Of a stretch of 56,201 nucleotides of DNA, positions 30,001-45,000 are shown in pieces. The notes beneath the pieces were generated by a model. That model was not told where the DNA came from, did not search any database, and saw only the letters and a list, made by a program, of their open reading frames with translations. The stretch is from positions 1-56,201 of the forward strand of contig SVIM01000009.1 of assembly GCA_015069485.1 (NCBI GenBank), read 5' to 3'. Source of the DNA: Clostridiales bacterium. GTDB taxonomy: Bacteria; Bacillota; Clostridia; Christensenellales; Borkfalkiaceae. Position 1 is the stretch's first letter. Each line of letters opens with the position of its first letter. Both the position numbers and the translations under genes were made by a program.

Positions 30001-33000
30001 AGTAGCGCAACGCAACGCGTTGCTCACGCGAAACACACTTGCTTCTCGCTCTGACAGGCAATAAAAAAAGAACTTGGAAAAAATCCAAGTTCTTTTTTTT
30101 TGGTGCACCTTCAGGGACTCGAACCCGGGGCCCACTGATTAAGAGTCAGTTGCTCTACCAACTGAGCTAAAGGTGCATATTGGTGATCCATCCGAGACTC
30201 GAACCCGGGACACCGTGATTAAAAGTCACGTGCTCTGCCAACTGAGCTAATGGACCAAATTATTGGCTGGGGTAGCTGGATTTGAACCAACGAATGCGGG
30301 AATCAAAATCCCGTGCCTTACCGCTTGGCGATACCCCAATGACTGCCTAATATTAAGGTTTTAAGTTTATGGGGCGGGCGACAAGTTTCGAACCTGCTAC
30401 CTCCAGAGCCACAATCTGGCGCTCTACCGATTGAGCTACGCCCGCCATAAAACTGGTGCGCCTGGAGAGATTCGAACTCCCGACACACGGCTTAGAAGGC
30501 CGTTGCTCTATCCAACTGAGCTACAAGCGCGTACGCACAAGTACCGTTGCGACCTTTTTTGGAGCGGGTGATGGGAATCGGACCCACGCAACCAGCTTGG
30601 AAGGCTAGTGTTCTACCATTGAACTACACCCGCAAATAGACGAGCCAACGCAATACGACAACTTAATGCTAAACGATTATATCAAATAGATTTTTTAATG
30701 TCAACTTAATTTTAACCTATTAATTATAATTTTTTAAAATTTAATTTTGAACAAAATAAGGCAATTTTTTGATAATATCGCCCATTTTTTTCTAATTTGT
30801 AATAAATTTACCTTATTTTTATTACTTTTTTCGCCTTATAACGCCCACTACCGTAAAAATTATGCCTATACACAACACGAAAATTATAGAGCCGTAATAC
30901 AAGGCGTCGTTTTGCCACATATCTTCAAAATACCAGGTAGAGCCGTGCTTTGATAAAAAATCAGCAAAAACCCAACCCCAAGCCGAAAGCAATAAAAGTA
31001 AAATTTCCGTAACGAAAACTATAGTCAGCAAAACGACCTTAAGGGCTTTGTTTTCGTCGTAAAAAACGCTTTTCTTTTTTTCGGTAACGCCGTCCTTATC
31101 TTTCTCGCCGTAAAAAATTTTAGGCGAAAGGGAAAATTCTTCGATAATTTTTGCTATGTTTTTCGGCGTTGGTTGCACTATATCCTGCTCCCATTTGCAA
31201 ATAGTTTGGCGTGCAACGCCCACCCTATCGGCAAATTCCTCTTGCGATAGCCCCAAATTTTTACGGATTTCTTTAATTGTCGTCCCGCTGTTCTTCATCC
31301 TTCTTTTCCCTTTTCTTTTTTTCCTTTACAACTAAAAATCTTATAATTACGCTAAGCGACAAAATTGTTAAAATACCGAATATTACGGAATAGAAGATTG
31401 TTTCTGGAGTAAGATTAACTGCTAATTCAAAGTGAATCTCGCTGTTGTCGATAGGGGCAAAAAGGTAAATTAAGGTTACCCCCACGCATAGCAAAACACA
31501 AGCCATATATGCGGAGCAAAGCACTAAAACCGTATGCCAAATTACCTTTTTTGCTACGAACAGCTTATCACTTTTTGCGTTTTTTTCTTGGTTGGTATAA
31601 TATTCGCCGATTACCGATTTAATATCGATATCTTCGTTAAACAAGGTTTTGGGCTGAATATAAAAAACCTCGCTAATTTTTAAAAGATTTTGTAAGGACG
31701 GCTGGGTAACTCCGTTTTCCCACTTAATTACCGTTTGGCGGGAAACGCCCAGCTTTTGGGCAAATTCTTCCTGCGAAAAGCCTATTCCTTTACGAAATAC
31801 TTTAATCCTCTCCATATCCATATCAACATTATAACACGATTTATAAAATATTACAAACAATTTTAAAAATAAAAACGGCCCGAATCGAGCCGCCTTTATT
31901 TTTTTGGGAATTTATGAGTGATTTAACTGTAAGCAGATTGTAATTGCATTACGCAAGCTTTAGCACACCCGTTTTAAGCGCCTTGCGCCATTTTAGCGCG
32001 ACCTGCGCCACGAACAATTTCGTTTTGAGCGTTATGTCGGCGCTTACACCCTATACTATGCGCCAAATAAAACTATGTTTAAAACGACAGCCTACGCAAC
32101 TTTGCATAGTGATAATATTAAAAAAAGCAAATTTGTTCAACCAGCTTTTGTTTACATTTACTCTACCGTTAGTAGAGTTGCCTTTTTTTGTTTAGTAGAA
32201 TTGTTTTTATTGCCCGCAGTTTTGCCAAAAACAGTAAATCTTTGCAACACCCTTTGCCGAGCAAGCAATACACTCCCCCCACCTACTCTACCAACCTTAA
32301 ACCTTTCCCTTTGGGCAAGTAATTTACTCTATTTAAACCTTAACCTTTCGTTTTGGAAGAGTGTTTCAGTCTTAATTATACCCTTATTCTTCCGTTTTGC
32401 GCCCTTTTAAGCCACCTGCACAACTTACATCAACTTTTCGCTTGGAGCGAGTGCTTCAGCCTTTATTCACCCCTTAAATCTTCGCTTTGGGCGAGCAACG
32501 CTACGAGTGAAGCGTAAAAGATTGACGGAAAAATGTAAAATAAATGATTATCGAAAAGCCCCGTTATTACCAAAGCGGTAAGGGAAAGAGCGACGAAGCT
32601 ACGATCGTAAGTGGGGTTACGTAAAAATATAATGGCCGTTTGCGCCCTATGCGCCATATACGCAAAAAAGCCCACGCCACCGCAAGCGCCGAGCATTTGC
32701 ATAACGCTGTTATGATACATTTCCGGCACGAAGTCAAGCCCGTCGAAATTAGGCACGCTTTTAACCTCTGCGAAAAATCCACCCCCGAATATAGGCGAAT
32801 TAATAAAGGAATTGTACGCCTGTTGCAAAAGCTCCGTTCTGCCGTTGCCCGTAAAAACGCCCTCGGAATTAGTTAGCGATTGCAACATTTCGTCAATGAT
32901 TTTTATAACCTGCTCCTTAAATACGGCAACCGTTAAAAGCCCCGAAATTACCAAGGCTACGCAAACTGCAAGGTTGGCAAATTGATGCCTACCCTTGGCG

Positions 33001-36000
33001 ATTAAATAAATAAAGCCGATAGGGTAAATTATTGCCGTTGCCAAAATGCTTTGGCGGCTGCTTGTTAAAAACACGCAAAGGGCGACTACTGCGGAAAAAG
33101 CCGAAAAAATAAAGCCGTATTTTTGGTTGCCTGCAAGGTATAAAACGAAGGGCAGGCTACACGAAAGAAGCATACCCATAGTATTCCAAATTCCCCAACC
33201 AAAAACGATTAATTCCTTATTTATTGCGCCGTTTTTTAATATTTGCGGAGTGGTAAAATAAAGTATTATAAGTTGCAAAACCAACAAAAGCGAAAGCGCC
33301 AAAAAGGCGTAGGCAATTTTTATATAATTTTGCTTGCACGGCTTAACACATGCGCACACGAAGGTGAAAAAGCCCGAATATATTGCGCCAAGCGTTGCAC
33401 CAAAAAGCAAATTGGACGGCGAATATGCCTTACTGAACAGTCCGTTTAGCACTAACGCGACGCTTAAAGCTATAACGCCGAAAAAGGTAGGCGTTACCTT
33501 AAAAGCCCCCACCCTTACCCTTTTAACGACCTTATAAATTAAAGCGACAACGCAAAGCAAGGCGAGCAAAACGATAAAGGAAATAACGGCAGGGCTGTAA
33601 TAAAACGAAGAAGCCCCCGTGTTTGGCGAAGGGGAATTTTTTTTAGAAACAAAGCAGTTTAAAAATAGCAAAACGCCGATTGCGGGCGTTGCGTCGCTTA
33701 AAAGCAAAAGGCAAAAAATAAAGGCAAGGGCAATATACGCCATAGCAACTAAATCCCACCCCAAATAGTAGCACGCGCAAATTATGGTTGCCGTTAAAAA
33801 GGGGAAGAATTTATTGCTTATTACTGCCCTTATAAAATTTAAATATTTTTTAAATAGCGGTTTAATTGCTTTATTCACTTGCCCCTCTGCACAATTTTTT
33901 TTGCAAAGTTAATAAATTATTGCTTTTTGCCCATAACTGTTGTATAATATTGGCAATTGGAGATAAATGTAAATGCCTACACTTAAAACGCCCAAGCAAA
34001 AGGCCTACGCTATATTTTGCATATCGTTTTTTTCGCTTGCGCTTGCAATACACGCAACCTTTACGGCTTTTGACCTTATAGATATAAGCTCTACGATACC
34101 CAAATATTTAGGTGTTTTGCTATGCTTTGCAGGGGCAGCCTTTCAATTTTATTTTTTTAGGCACGACGGCGCGATATTGCTAATTTCGTCCTTTATAACC
34201 TGCATTGCCGATTTGTTTTTATTAGTATTAGTAATAAACGATATAGGCGTATTCGTTTTTATTTTTGCCCAGCTTACCTATTTTGCCCGAATATACCTTG
34301 TTAAAAACAAATTCCCCACACTTTCGCTTTTATTAAGGCTTTTGCTTTTCGTTGCCCTTTCGATAATATTAAACAGCCTAAAAAGCTTTAATTTTTTAAC
34401 GGCAGTAACGGCGTTTTACTTTATAAATTTAATTTTTAACGCCGTAGAAAGCGCCACCCTTATTACCTACGACAAGCGCTTTATTTTGTTTACGGTGGGG
34501 CTTATTTTGTTTATTTGTTGCGATATATGCGTGGGGATAAGCAATTTGAACAGCGTGCTCGGCACGAAAATTCCAAACGATATAAAGGACTTATCGTTTT
34601 TTGCAATTTGGCAATTTTATATGCCGTCGCAATTATTAATAATTCTTTCGGCAAACCAAAATAAATTTACAGTATTCGATAAAGGATTTATAAAAAAGCG
34701 TTATGAAAAATAAAATAGTTACTATAGTATTTTGCGTAGCCCTTATTATTTTTATGCTAACCTTTAGCATAGGGCTACCCATATATTGCAGGTTTTTTTA
34801 TTATTTGCAAATTGAACCGTTAGGCTTAACCCAAAGCACGAATTGGAGCTTTGATCAAATAAAAACGGCTTACGACGACGTATTAAATTTTTTAACCCTA
34901 CCCGGCTTTGAATTTAAAACGGGCGAGCTTGCTTTTTCCGAAAGCGGAAAATCGCACTTTGAGGATTGCAAATGGCTTTTTAACTTAAACCTTTTTGCCC
35001 TTATTGCCTCCACCGCAACGCTTATTTTAATTTTAGCTTTAAAAAAGCTTAAAAAGGTTACGCTAGTTAAGTTTTTTAACAGAAATTGCTATTTTTATTC
35101 AGCGATTATCCCCTTAATTATAATGGTGGTGCTTGCCGCTATAATTGCGATTGATTTTAACGCGGCGTTTGAAGTTTTCCACGCAATACTCTTCCCCGGC
35201 AAGGACAACTGGATTTTTAACCCCTATACCGACGAAATTATTTTGGTAATGCCCCAGCAATTTTTTATGAACTGCGCAATTTTAATAGCAACCTCGTTTG
35301 CAACCTTTTGCGTATCGTTTATCGTTGCGGAAATAATTTCAAGCAAAAAGCAAAAAAACAACGCCTAAACGGCAAAAATTTAGGGTGCCTGCAATTATGC
35401 AGACACCCTTTTTTATTGTTTTTTAAAATTTACCTTAATTATAATTCTTCTATTGAGTGAGCAACGTAGTTAATATGGTCCGCCGCACGCTCTAAGTTGC
35501 AAACGAGGTTAATAAATACGTTGTTGTTTTCAACGCTACATTCACCGCTTGCCATACGCTTAATGTGGTCTTTAGTAAGGCTTTTACGCATTGAGTCGAT
35601 TTCGCTTTCGATTTCGTCGGAAACCTTAATGGCTTCAAAGTCCCTATTTTCAACGATTTGCATAGTTAAATCGTGCTGTTCGCGTATTTTTGCAACCATT
35701 GCCCTTAAATCGTTATTAACCTTTTCGCTAAACTCAAGGTTTTTTGCAACCTTTTTACGGGTATATTTTACTAAGTTTTCCGAAAGCTCTGCAACACGGG
35801 CAATATCGCTTACGTTGTGGTGAAGCATACTTAAAATTCTTTCGTCCTCGTATGCGATTTCTTCTGCGGAAACTAAAACCAAATAGTCGGTAATATTTTT
35901 AGAAAGCTTTTCAATTTCTTCGTTTTGTTCGGTAATTTTTTCAAGCTCGGATTCGTCGCCCTGAGCAAAGGATTCAAAGGATTTTTCTAAGCTTGCCATT

Positions 36001-39000
36001 GCGAGAGCAGACATATTATAGGTTTGCTTTTGAAGCTGACCGATTGCAAGCGAGGGGGTGCGTAAAAGACGCTTATCCATAAAGCCGTCTTCCGCTTTAC
36101 TAGCCGTCTTTTTATCGGGGATAATAATCGTGGTAAGCTTAACGAGCTGTTTAACAAAGGGCAAGTATAAAAGCGTACAAATTACGTTAAACGCCGTATG
36201 GAACATTGCTATTTGCGTTTGCGCTTCGGGAAACCACGCCTTAAAGGTCATATCGTTAAACGAAGGCCAGCATACTAATACGATAAGGAATATTATTGAA
36301 CCAACCGTATTGAATAAGAAGTGGAATAAGCAAGCGCGCTTTGCGTTAGTGTTTGCACCGACGGAGGATAAAAGCGCCGTAACGCAAGTACCTATGTTAG
36401 TACCTAAAATAACGAATAAAACGCTGTTTCCGCCGTTGCCGATAGTTATTCCTGCGCCCACCAACAAGATAACGATGGCGGTTACCGCGCTGGACGATTG
36501 CACTACAGCGGTTATTAAAGCACCCACTAAAAGAAGTAATATAGGGTTAGAAATACTTGTTAAGGCTGTGGTAATAATAGGCTCGTCTCTAAAAGACGCC
36601 ATTGAATTTGACATAAGCTCTAAGCCGATAAACACCAAGCCCAAGCCGGCAATTGCAAGCCCGATGGTTTGAACCTTTTTGTTTTTAGAAAGCAAGTCCA
36701 TAAACGCGCCCACCGCCGTTAGCATCATAACGAATTCGGTGATGGGTAAAAATTGAAGCGCGGCGATTTGACCGGTTATAGTAGTACCTATGTTTGCGCC
36801 CATAATAACGCAAGCCGCCTGATAAAGACTCATAATACCCGCGTTTACAAAGCCAACCGTCATAACGGTAGTTACCGAAGAGCTTTGCACTACGGCAGTC
36901 GTTACCATACCAATACCAACGCCAACCATACGCGAGTTAGATGTTTTATTAAATAACTGCCTTAATTTGCCCGTTGCGAGCTTTTCAACGTTATCGGAAA
37001 GGAGCTTAAAGCCTAAAAGGAAAGCACCTAATCCGCCAAAAAGAGTGAGAATAGAAATAACAATAGGTGGCATAAAACTTGTTCCTTTTGTAATATTGTA
37101 AACTTATTATAACACAACTTTTAAAAAAGTGTTTCGTAAATTTACAAAAATTTTGTAGTTTTGTTAAATATTTTTTGCTTATTTGAAATTTTATAAGAGC
37201 TTTACGACGAAAAAAACTTGTTTAATGTAAGTTTATGTAAAATAATATTATATTAAACAACTTGTTGACGGAATTATAATTTTGTGATAAAATAGTGATA
37301 ATATGGAGATTAAGCGCTTAAAACTTAAAAAACTTAATAACACGCGCGATTTGGGTGGCTTACCCGCAGCCGACGGCAAAACCATAAAATACGGCAAGCT
37401 GATTAGAAGCGGAAGAATAAGCGAAATTCCCGATTGCACTGCGCAAAGCTTAAAGGATTTAGGGCTTAAAACGGTTGTTGACCTTAGAATTGAAACGGAA
37501 CGCAACGAGCACCCTAGTAGACAGATTGACGGTGTTGAATTTATTTGGCTTCCCCTTCTTTGCACGGCAACTGCAGGCATTACAAGGGAAAAGAGTATGG
37601 CTAAAACCATGTATAAGGAATCTAAACGCATTAAAGAAGAGTTTGGAAGCGCCGATAACTACATGATAGAAACCTATAAAAACATTTTAACCAACCCCAA
37701 CACTATACCTGCGCTTAAAGAATTTTTGAATATAGTTATCAACCACGAGGACGGCGCGCTTTTGTGGCATTGTAGTGGCGGAAAGGACAGGGCTGGCATT
37801 TGCGCAATGCTTGTAGAAGCACTTTTAGGCGTCCCTGACGAGGTTATTATTTTAGACTATGTTTCTACGCAAAGATTCCAAAGAAGAAAGTATTTTTTAA
37901 GCAAGTTTGGGCTTAAGGTCGTGCCTATGTCCCGCTATTTTAAAGCTATTTTATACGGACTTATGGATGCAAGAAAGATTTTTATATTGTCTACCATAGA
38001 ATTTTTAGAAGCAAGGTACGGTAGCGTAGTTGATTACTGCAAGCAAGAGCTTGGAATTACGGACGAGCAGATTGCCTTACTTCGCCAAAAGTATTTAGAA
38101 GATTAAAATAATTTATATAACGAATTTGCGGGACGGCGCACGCCGTCCCGCATTTTTTTATTTGTAAGCCGTATTTTTTATTTAAAAGCCGTAAAGCCAA
38201 AAAAGTGCAGGCTTATTTTTTATATTTTATATTACCGTTTATCTTCTTTATATTATCGTTTATCTTCGCCCCTTTTTCTTCCCGTATATTTTATTTTATA
38301 ACTTAATCTTCACCCACACGCGCAAACGGAAAAGGCGTAAAGCGCGCTATTCTACTGTAACGCTCTTTGCCAAATTTCTCGGCTTGTCGGGGTCGCATCC
38401 GCAAAGCACCGCCACCTTATACGCAATATACTGTAGGGGCAATACGGAAATTATGGGCGAAAGAGCCCTATCGCATTTGGGAATACTTATTACGAAATCG
38501 CACACCGAAAGCAATTTTTTTATGTATTCCTTACAGGAGCAAACCGCAGCGACCTTGCCTCCCCTTGCCGTTATTTGCTTTATTGCAGAAAGATTTTTTT
38601 CGCAAAGATTTTCGTCGCTCATAACGGCAACAGAATAAGTACTTTTATCTATAAGCGCAAGCGTGCCGTGCTTAAGCTCGCCGGAGGCGTATCCCTCGCC
38701 CGGCTTAAGAGAAACCTCCTTTAATTTTAAGCTTCCCTCCTTTGCGACTGCGCAGTCTAAACCACGCCCTATAAAGTAAACTCCGCTTGCCTCCTTTATT
38801 TTTTCGCAAAGGGCGTCAAGGCTTAAGCCGTTTATAGTTTTTTCGCATAACTGGGGCATAGTATAGGCTCTTTTGAATAATTGCTCATATGTAGAAGCGT
38901 TTACCTTAGCCAACACGGCAATTAAAAACCAAAGGGAAATTAATTGCGCGCAATAGCTTTTTGTGGCGGCGACGCAAATTTCTGCCCCGGCAACTACTGG

Positions 39001-42000
39001 TATAGTAAAATCAGCTATGCGCGTTATTGCAGAATACCCCACGTTGGTTATTGCAATAACCCTTGCGCCGTATTTTTTTGCAAGCCTTGCCGCCTCTAAT
39101 GTGTCGGCAGTTTCTCCGCTTTGACTAACCGCCACAACTAGTGTTTTTTCGTTAACGGGCGATTTTTTATACCGCCACTCACCCGCCGTTTCCGCCACGG
39201 CGCATAGCGAGCAAAATTCTTCCACCCAATCCTTTGCGATAAGGCAGGTGTGAAATGCCGTTCCGCACCCCGTTAAAACCACCTTGTCAACCCCTTGCAA
39301 AAACGCGCTTAATTTTTGTAAATCTACTGCCTCGCAAGCGGTTATGGTGTTTTGTACCGCCGTGGGAATTTCCTTTATTTCCTTTAACATATAGTGGGGG
39401 CAATCGCCTAAATCAAGGCTAGCCTTACTTGCAAAATTTGCAACCCTTTCCCTTACTTGAAGCTCTAACCTATCGTTGTAAATTTTTACGCTTTTTTCCG
39501 TTATAACGGCAATATCACCGTCGCAAAGCACGCAAATTTCTTCTGCCATATCGGCTATGGCAGGGGCGTCGCTACACACGAAGTATTCCCCCTTTCCATA
39601 CCCTAAAATTGCAGGGCTTTTATTGCAGACGGCAATAACTCCGCTAAAATTCTCGTGCATAATACATAGCGCATACGAGCCTTTTAACCGCCTAACCGCC
39701 AAAGCCACGGCGCATAATAGGTCGCCTTCGTAATATTTATTAATAAGGTGGGGTATAACCTCGCTATCCGTTTCCGAAAAAAAACTGCGCCCTTCTGCTA
39801 AAAGCTCGGCTTTAAGCTCTGCGTAATTTTCAATAATTCCGTTATGCACTACGTAAAATCCGCCTACGAAATGGGGATGAGCGTTTCTGTCGCTCGGCTT
39901 GCCGTGCGTTGCCCAACGGGTGTGGCCAATGGCAAACCTGCCCCTTACTCCGTTAATTCCTTCCTCAAGGTTTTTAACTCTACCTTCCCTTTTACAAACG
40001 AAGATATCGTCCCCACGCTTGACGGCAATGCCTGCCGAATCGTATCCGCGGTACTCTAAATTTTTTAAGCCCTCGTAAATGCAATCTGTCGCATTATTTT
40101 TGCCGGCGTAAGCAATTATTCCGCACATATACCGCCCCCATTACGCAATTTCTATTATTTTTTTACAAATTTCTTCGCAAATATTTTTACACAAATTTTC
40201 ATCCTCGTGCTCAACCATCACCCTAATAACATCCTCCGTGCCGGAAGGGCGCAAAACGATTCGACCAACGCCTTCAACGCTATTTTTGTAGCTTTGCACC
40301 ATTTTAACAAGCCTTATATCGCCAATAACCTTACGCTTATTTTTTACTGCAACGCTTTTATGTATTTGCGGTAGCTTGTAAAAGCCGTTTAAAAGCTTTT
40401 TAAGCGTGCATTTGCTTTTACAAATCGCTTCCATAATTTTAATCGCCGTAACCAAGCCGTCCCCGCAGGTTTCGTATTTAGAAAGTATAATATGCCCCGA
40501 CTGCTCGCCACCTAAGCAATAGTCCTTTTCTATCATTTTTTCCGCCACGAACCTATCGCCAACCTTGCACCTTACGCAGTACACGCCTTTATTTTTTAGC
40601 GACAAAAATAAGCCTTGATTGCTCATTACGGTGGCTACTATGCCCGTATTATTAAGCTCCTTGCACGAAAGCAGGTAATTTGCCAACACGAATAAGATGC
40701 CGTCGCCGTCAACCACGCTACCGTCGCTATCAACTATAATGCACCTATCTGCATCTCCGTCAAAGGCAAAGCCTATATCAAGCCCCTTTTGCATTACCAG
40801 CCGTTGCAAATTTTCGATATTCGTAGAACCGCATTTTTCGTTTTCGTTAAGCCCGTTAGGGCAATCACCCACGCAAAAAACGGTAGCGCCCAATGCGTCG
40901 AACACGGATTTAGCTATAAAAAACGCCGAGCCGTTGGCGCAATCTAACCCCACCTTAAACCCTTTGTAGGAGCATACCGAAAGGGAAATTAAATGACCGA
41001 TATAACGGTTTCTGCCCTCCGCGTAATCTACACTTCTTCCTATATTTTCTTTAATTGCATAGGGTATATTGCTTAACGAACGCAAATTTTGTTCAAAGTG
41101 CTGGCTATTGAGCCGTTCGTCTAAATAATCTTCGAGAGAATAAATTACGCTATCTTCCATTTTTTCGCCCTTGCCGTTAAACAGCTTTATGCCGTTATCT
41201 TCAAAGGGATTGTGGCTTGCGGAAATCATAATTCCCAAATCGAAATTATCGCACCTTGTAATATACGAAACGGAGGGGGTTGTGGTAACGTGCATCAGGT
41301 ACGCGTCTGCGCCCGAGGCGGTTAAGCCCGCAACCAGCCCTGCTTCTATGCTATACGAGGAAAGCCTCGTATCCTTACCGATAACGGCACGGCTTTTGCG
41401 GTTGACGATTTTATTGTAGTAAGCGCCCAAGTAACGCCCTATTAAAAAAGCGTGAAAGGCGGTAAGCGTTTCCCCCGCCTTGCCCCTAAAGCCGTCCGTG
41501 CCAAAATATTTAGCCGTTTTTATACCTCCCCAAAGCACCGCCCTGTATAACCGTCTGTTTAACCCTTCCAACACATAAGGCGTTTACATCAACGTCGCTG
41601 CAAACGGTAGTGCCAGCCGCAATATACGCCCCCTTTTTTATGCAAACGGGCGCAACTATATTGCAATTACAGCCTATAAAGGCGTTATCCTCGACAACGC
41701 TGATATGCTTATTTTTTCCGTCGTAATTTGCAAACACCACGCCACAGCCAACGTTTACGCATCTACCTATAACGGCGTCGCCAATATATGCAAGATGCGC
41801 CACCTTAACCCCTTGCGCAAGGCTGGAATTTTTAATTTCTACAAAGTCGCCAACCCTGCAATTTTCGCCCACCTTACAGTTTTTTCTAATATGAGCGTAG
41901 GGGCCGACGGAAGCACCGCAAAAAACGACGCTATCCGCCACAACGCTATTTATTATTTGCGCCGAAGAGCATATGTGGGAATTAGTTATTTGCGAGCCTG

Positions 42001-45000
42001 CGCCAACATATGCTCCGCCGTCGATTTTACTTTTACCGCATATGCGGCAGGGCGCACATATTATAGCCCCCTTGCCAATTTCAACCTGTGCATCAATATA
42101 CAAGTTTTGTATACCGCAAAATTCGACGCCGTTTTTTATATGCTTATAAATGCACCTTTTAGCGAGCAACAAAGTTGCACCTTTTCCCTTCGGCCCACAA
42201 TTCCCCCTTATATATACAGTATCTATTGCATTTGGAAGCAAAATTTTGCCCGCTTTAAAAATTAAATTTTTGTTTAATTTTTTTGCAAGGCGAACAAGCC
42301 TTAACCCTTCCTTTTTTAAAAAAGCAGGGTATTTGCAATTTAAAATAAGCGTAATTTTAGTGGGGGAAAAATCGGGCGGTAGCATGCTTAAAGAAGCAAA
42401 GCTTTGTTTAAGCCATAAAAACGCGCTTTGCCCTAAAATATGCTCGCCCTCTTCACTTGCGTAAAACAAACAATTTTTTTCAAACCAATTAATAGCCAAG
42501 ATATTTTAAAATATGCAGTCGCTAAAAAATGCGTGCAAAATTTTATTTAAACACCTTTGCTTTTACTTTTTTATTATAGTTATTTTTATAAGCGCCTTTA
42601 CGGGCTATAACTCGGCGTAGCCATTTAAAAGCCTCGCCGAAAATTATAACCGAAAGGGAAAAGATAAAAACGGTAAGCCATTGTAAGCCGTTAATCCATA
42701 CGAGCGAAAAGGCGTCCCTTAAAGGCGGAACTAAAATTAAAAGCGCGTTTACTACGACGCCTATGCCCACGGTTATAAGCAAAGCCTTGTTTTGCAAAAA
42801 CCTTTTTGAAAGGGTGGTAAAATTTTGTTGCCTTACGTTAAAGGCGTGGAAAAGCTCTAAAAAGGAAATAACCAAAAAAGTTACCGTCGTTGCAACTTCG
42901 TTGCCCCATATATTAAGGGTAATTAAAAATACACCGATAGTTATAGCGGCAATATACAGCCCGTACACAACTATTTCTACAATGCTGTTTTTGCTAAAAA
43001 GCGCGCGCTCTGCACGCTCTGGCGGACGGTTCATAATATCCTCTTCCCCCACCTCGACGCCAAGCGCAAGCACGGGAAGAGAGTCGGTTATTAAATTAAT
43101 CCACAACAGCTGTGTAGAAAGCAAAAAGCTTTTGCCCGTAAAAAATATTGCGGAAATAAGTATTGCCAAAACCTCGGCAAGGTTGGTCGCCAAAAAAAAG
43201 CTTATCGTTTTTTTAATATTAGAAAAAATTCGTCTTCCTTCCGAAACGGCAGAAACTATGGTGGTAAAATTATCGTCGGCAATAACCATATCGGCGGCGC
43301 TTTTTGTGACGTCCGTGCCCGAGCCCATAGCAATTCCTATGTCGGCAGATTTTAGCGCAGGGGCGTCGTTAATTCCGTCCCCCGTCATAGCAACCACATG
43401 CCCTGCCGATTTTAAGGTTTTTACAATATAATTTTTATGCTTTGGCGTAACGCGGGCAAACACCCTACACTTTAAAACCGCCTCCTTTTTTTGCGTAGGG
43501 GGAAGCGCGTCTAAATCCTCGCCTAAAATCACCTCCTCTTCCGTTTGCGCAATTTTTAATTTTTTTGCTATTGCCAACGCCGTTACGCTAGAATCCCCCG
43601 TTATCATAACGGTTGTAACACCTGCCCTTTTGCACTCGGCAACGGCTTCTTTTACTCCCTTTTTAATGCCGTCCGCCATTGCGCAAAGCCCTAAAAACAC
43701 TAAATTTTCTTCGGCAGGAAGCCCGTCGTCCACCTTATAGGCAAAGCCCAAAACCCTTAATCCGCTTTGAGAATACGCAAAAATTTGTTGCTTAATTTTA
43801 TTTTTTACGCTTTGGTCAATAACCTTTACCCCGTCGCCGTCAAGCAAAAACCTGCATCTTTCAAGTAAAATTTCAGGCGCGCCCTTAACCTGCCACTCGC
43901 ATTTCTCTTTACCTTTGATTTTTACGGACATTAGCTTACGAACGGAATCGAACGGGTTTTCAAGCACTCTTGCAAAGCAGTCCTCTTCCCCGTTTTCGTC
44001 GGCGAAATTTATAAGCGAAATTTCCGTTGGATCGCCTATATATGCGCCCCTTTTGCCCTTAACGGAGTTACAGGCGCGTATGCAACGAAGCATTTTTTTA
44101 AACGCCGAGCCCTTGCCTTCGCCCACGCCGTTATCCATACAAAAAAAGCTAACCACGCGCATTTTATTTTCGGTTAGCGTGCCCGTTTTATCAGAGCATA
44201 TATAATTGCATCCACCCAAGGTTTCTACTGCCTTAAGCTTTTTTATAATTATATTTTTTTTGCTCATTTTGGTAACGCCCATCGCCATTATTATGGTAAC
44301 GACGGCAGGCATCCCTTCGGGAATAGCCGCCACGGCAACTGCCACGGCAGTCATAAAATTGTGCAAAACGCCCCCCGTGCTTGCAATTAAGCCACTTATA
44401 AAAATTACGGCGGTAACGCTTAATACGAAATAGGTTATAAATTTTCCCAGCCTATCCAACCCTTTATCTAACGGCGTTTTGCTAGGCTTTTCCCCTTGCA
44501 TAAGCTTTGCAATTTTGCCCGTTTCCGTGTCCATACCTACGGCGTAAACCACGGCTTCGGCGCTTCCGCTTATAACGAAGGTGGATGAAAACACGCTATT
44601 GTATCTTTGCGAAAGGGCAACCCTTGCCCCCGTAAGCTTTTTTGCAGTTTTTTCAACGCCTACGCTTTCGCCCGTCAGCGCAGATTCGTCCACCTTTAAA
44701 TTATTGCATAAAATTATGCGCGCGTCGGCAGGGACGATATCTCCCTCCTCCAACAAAATAACATCGCCCACGGTTAAGTTTTCGCTGTCGACTAAAAATT
44801 CCTTTCCGCCACGCCTAACCTTAACCATAGTTTTAGAAAGCTTTTTTAAATTTTCGATGGCTTTATCTGCCCTATATTGCTGAACCGTTCCAACGATTGC
44901 ATTTAAAAAAATTATAAATATTATTATAACCGTATCGATAGCGTCGTTTTTATCGCCGGAAAAGGTAGAAATTACGCCCGAAATTATCGCCGCCGCAATT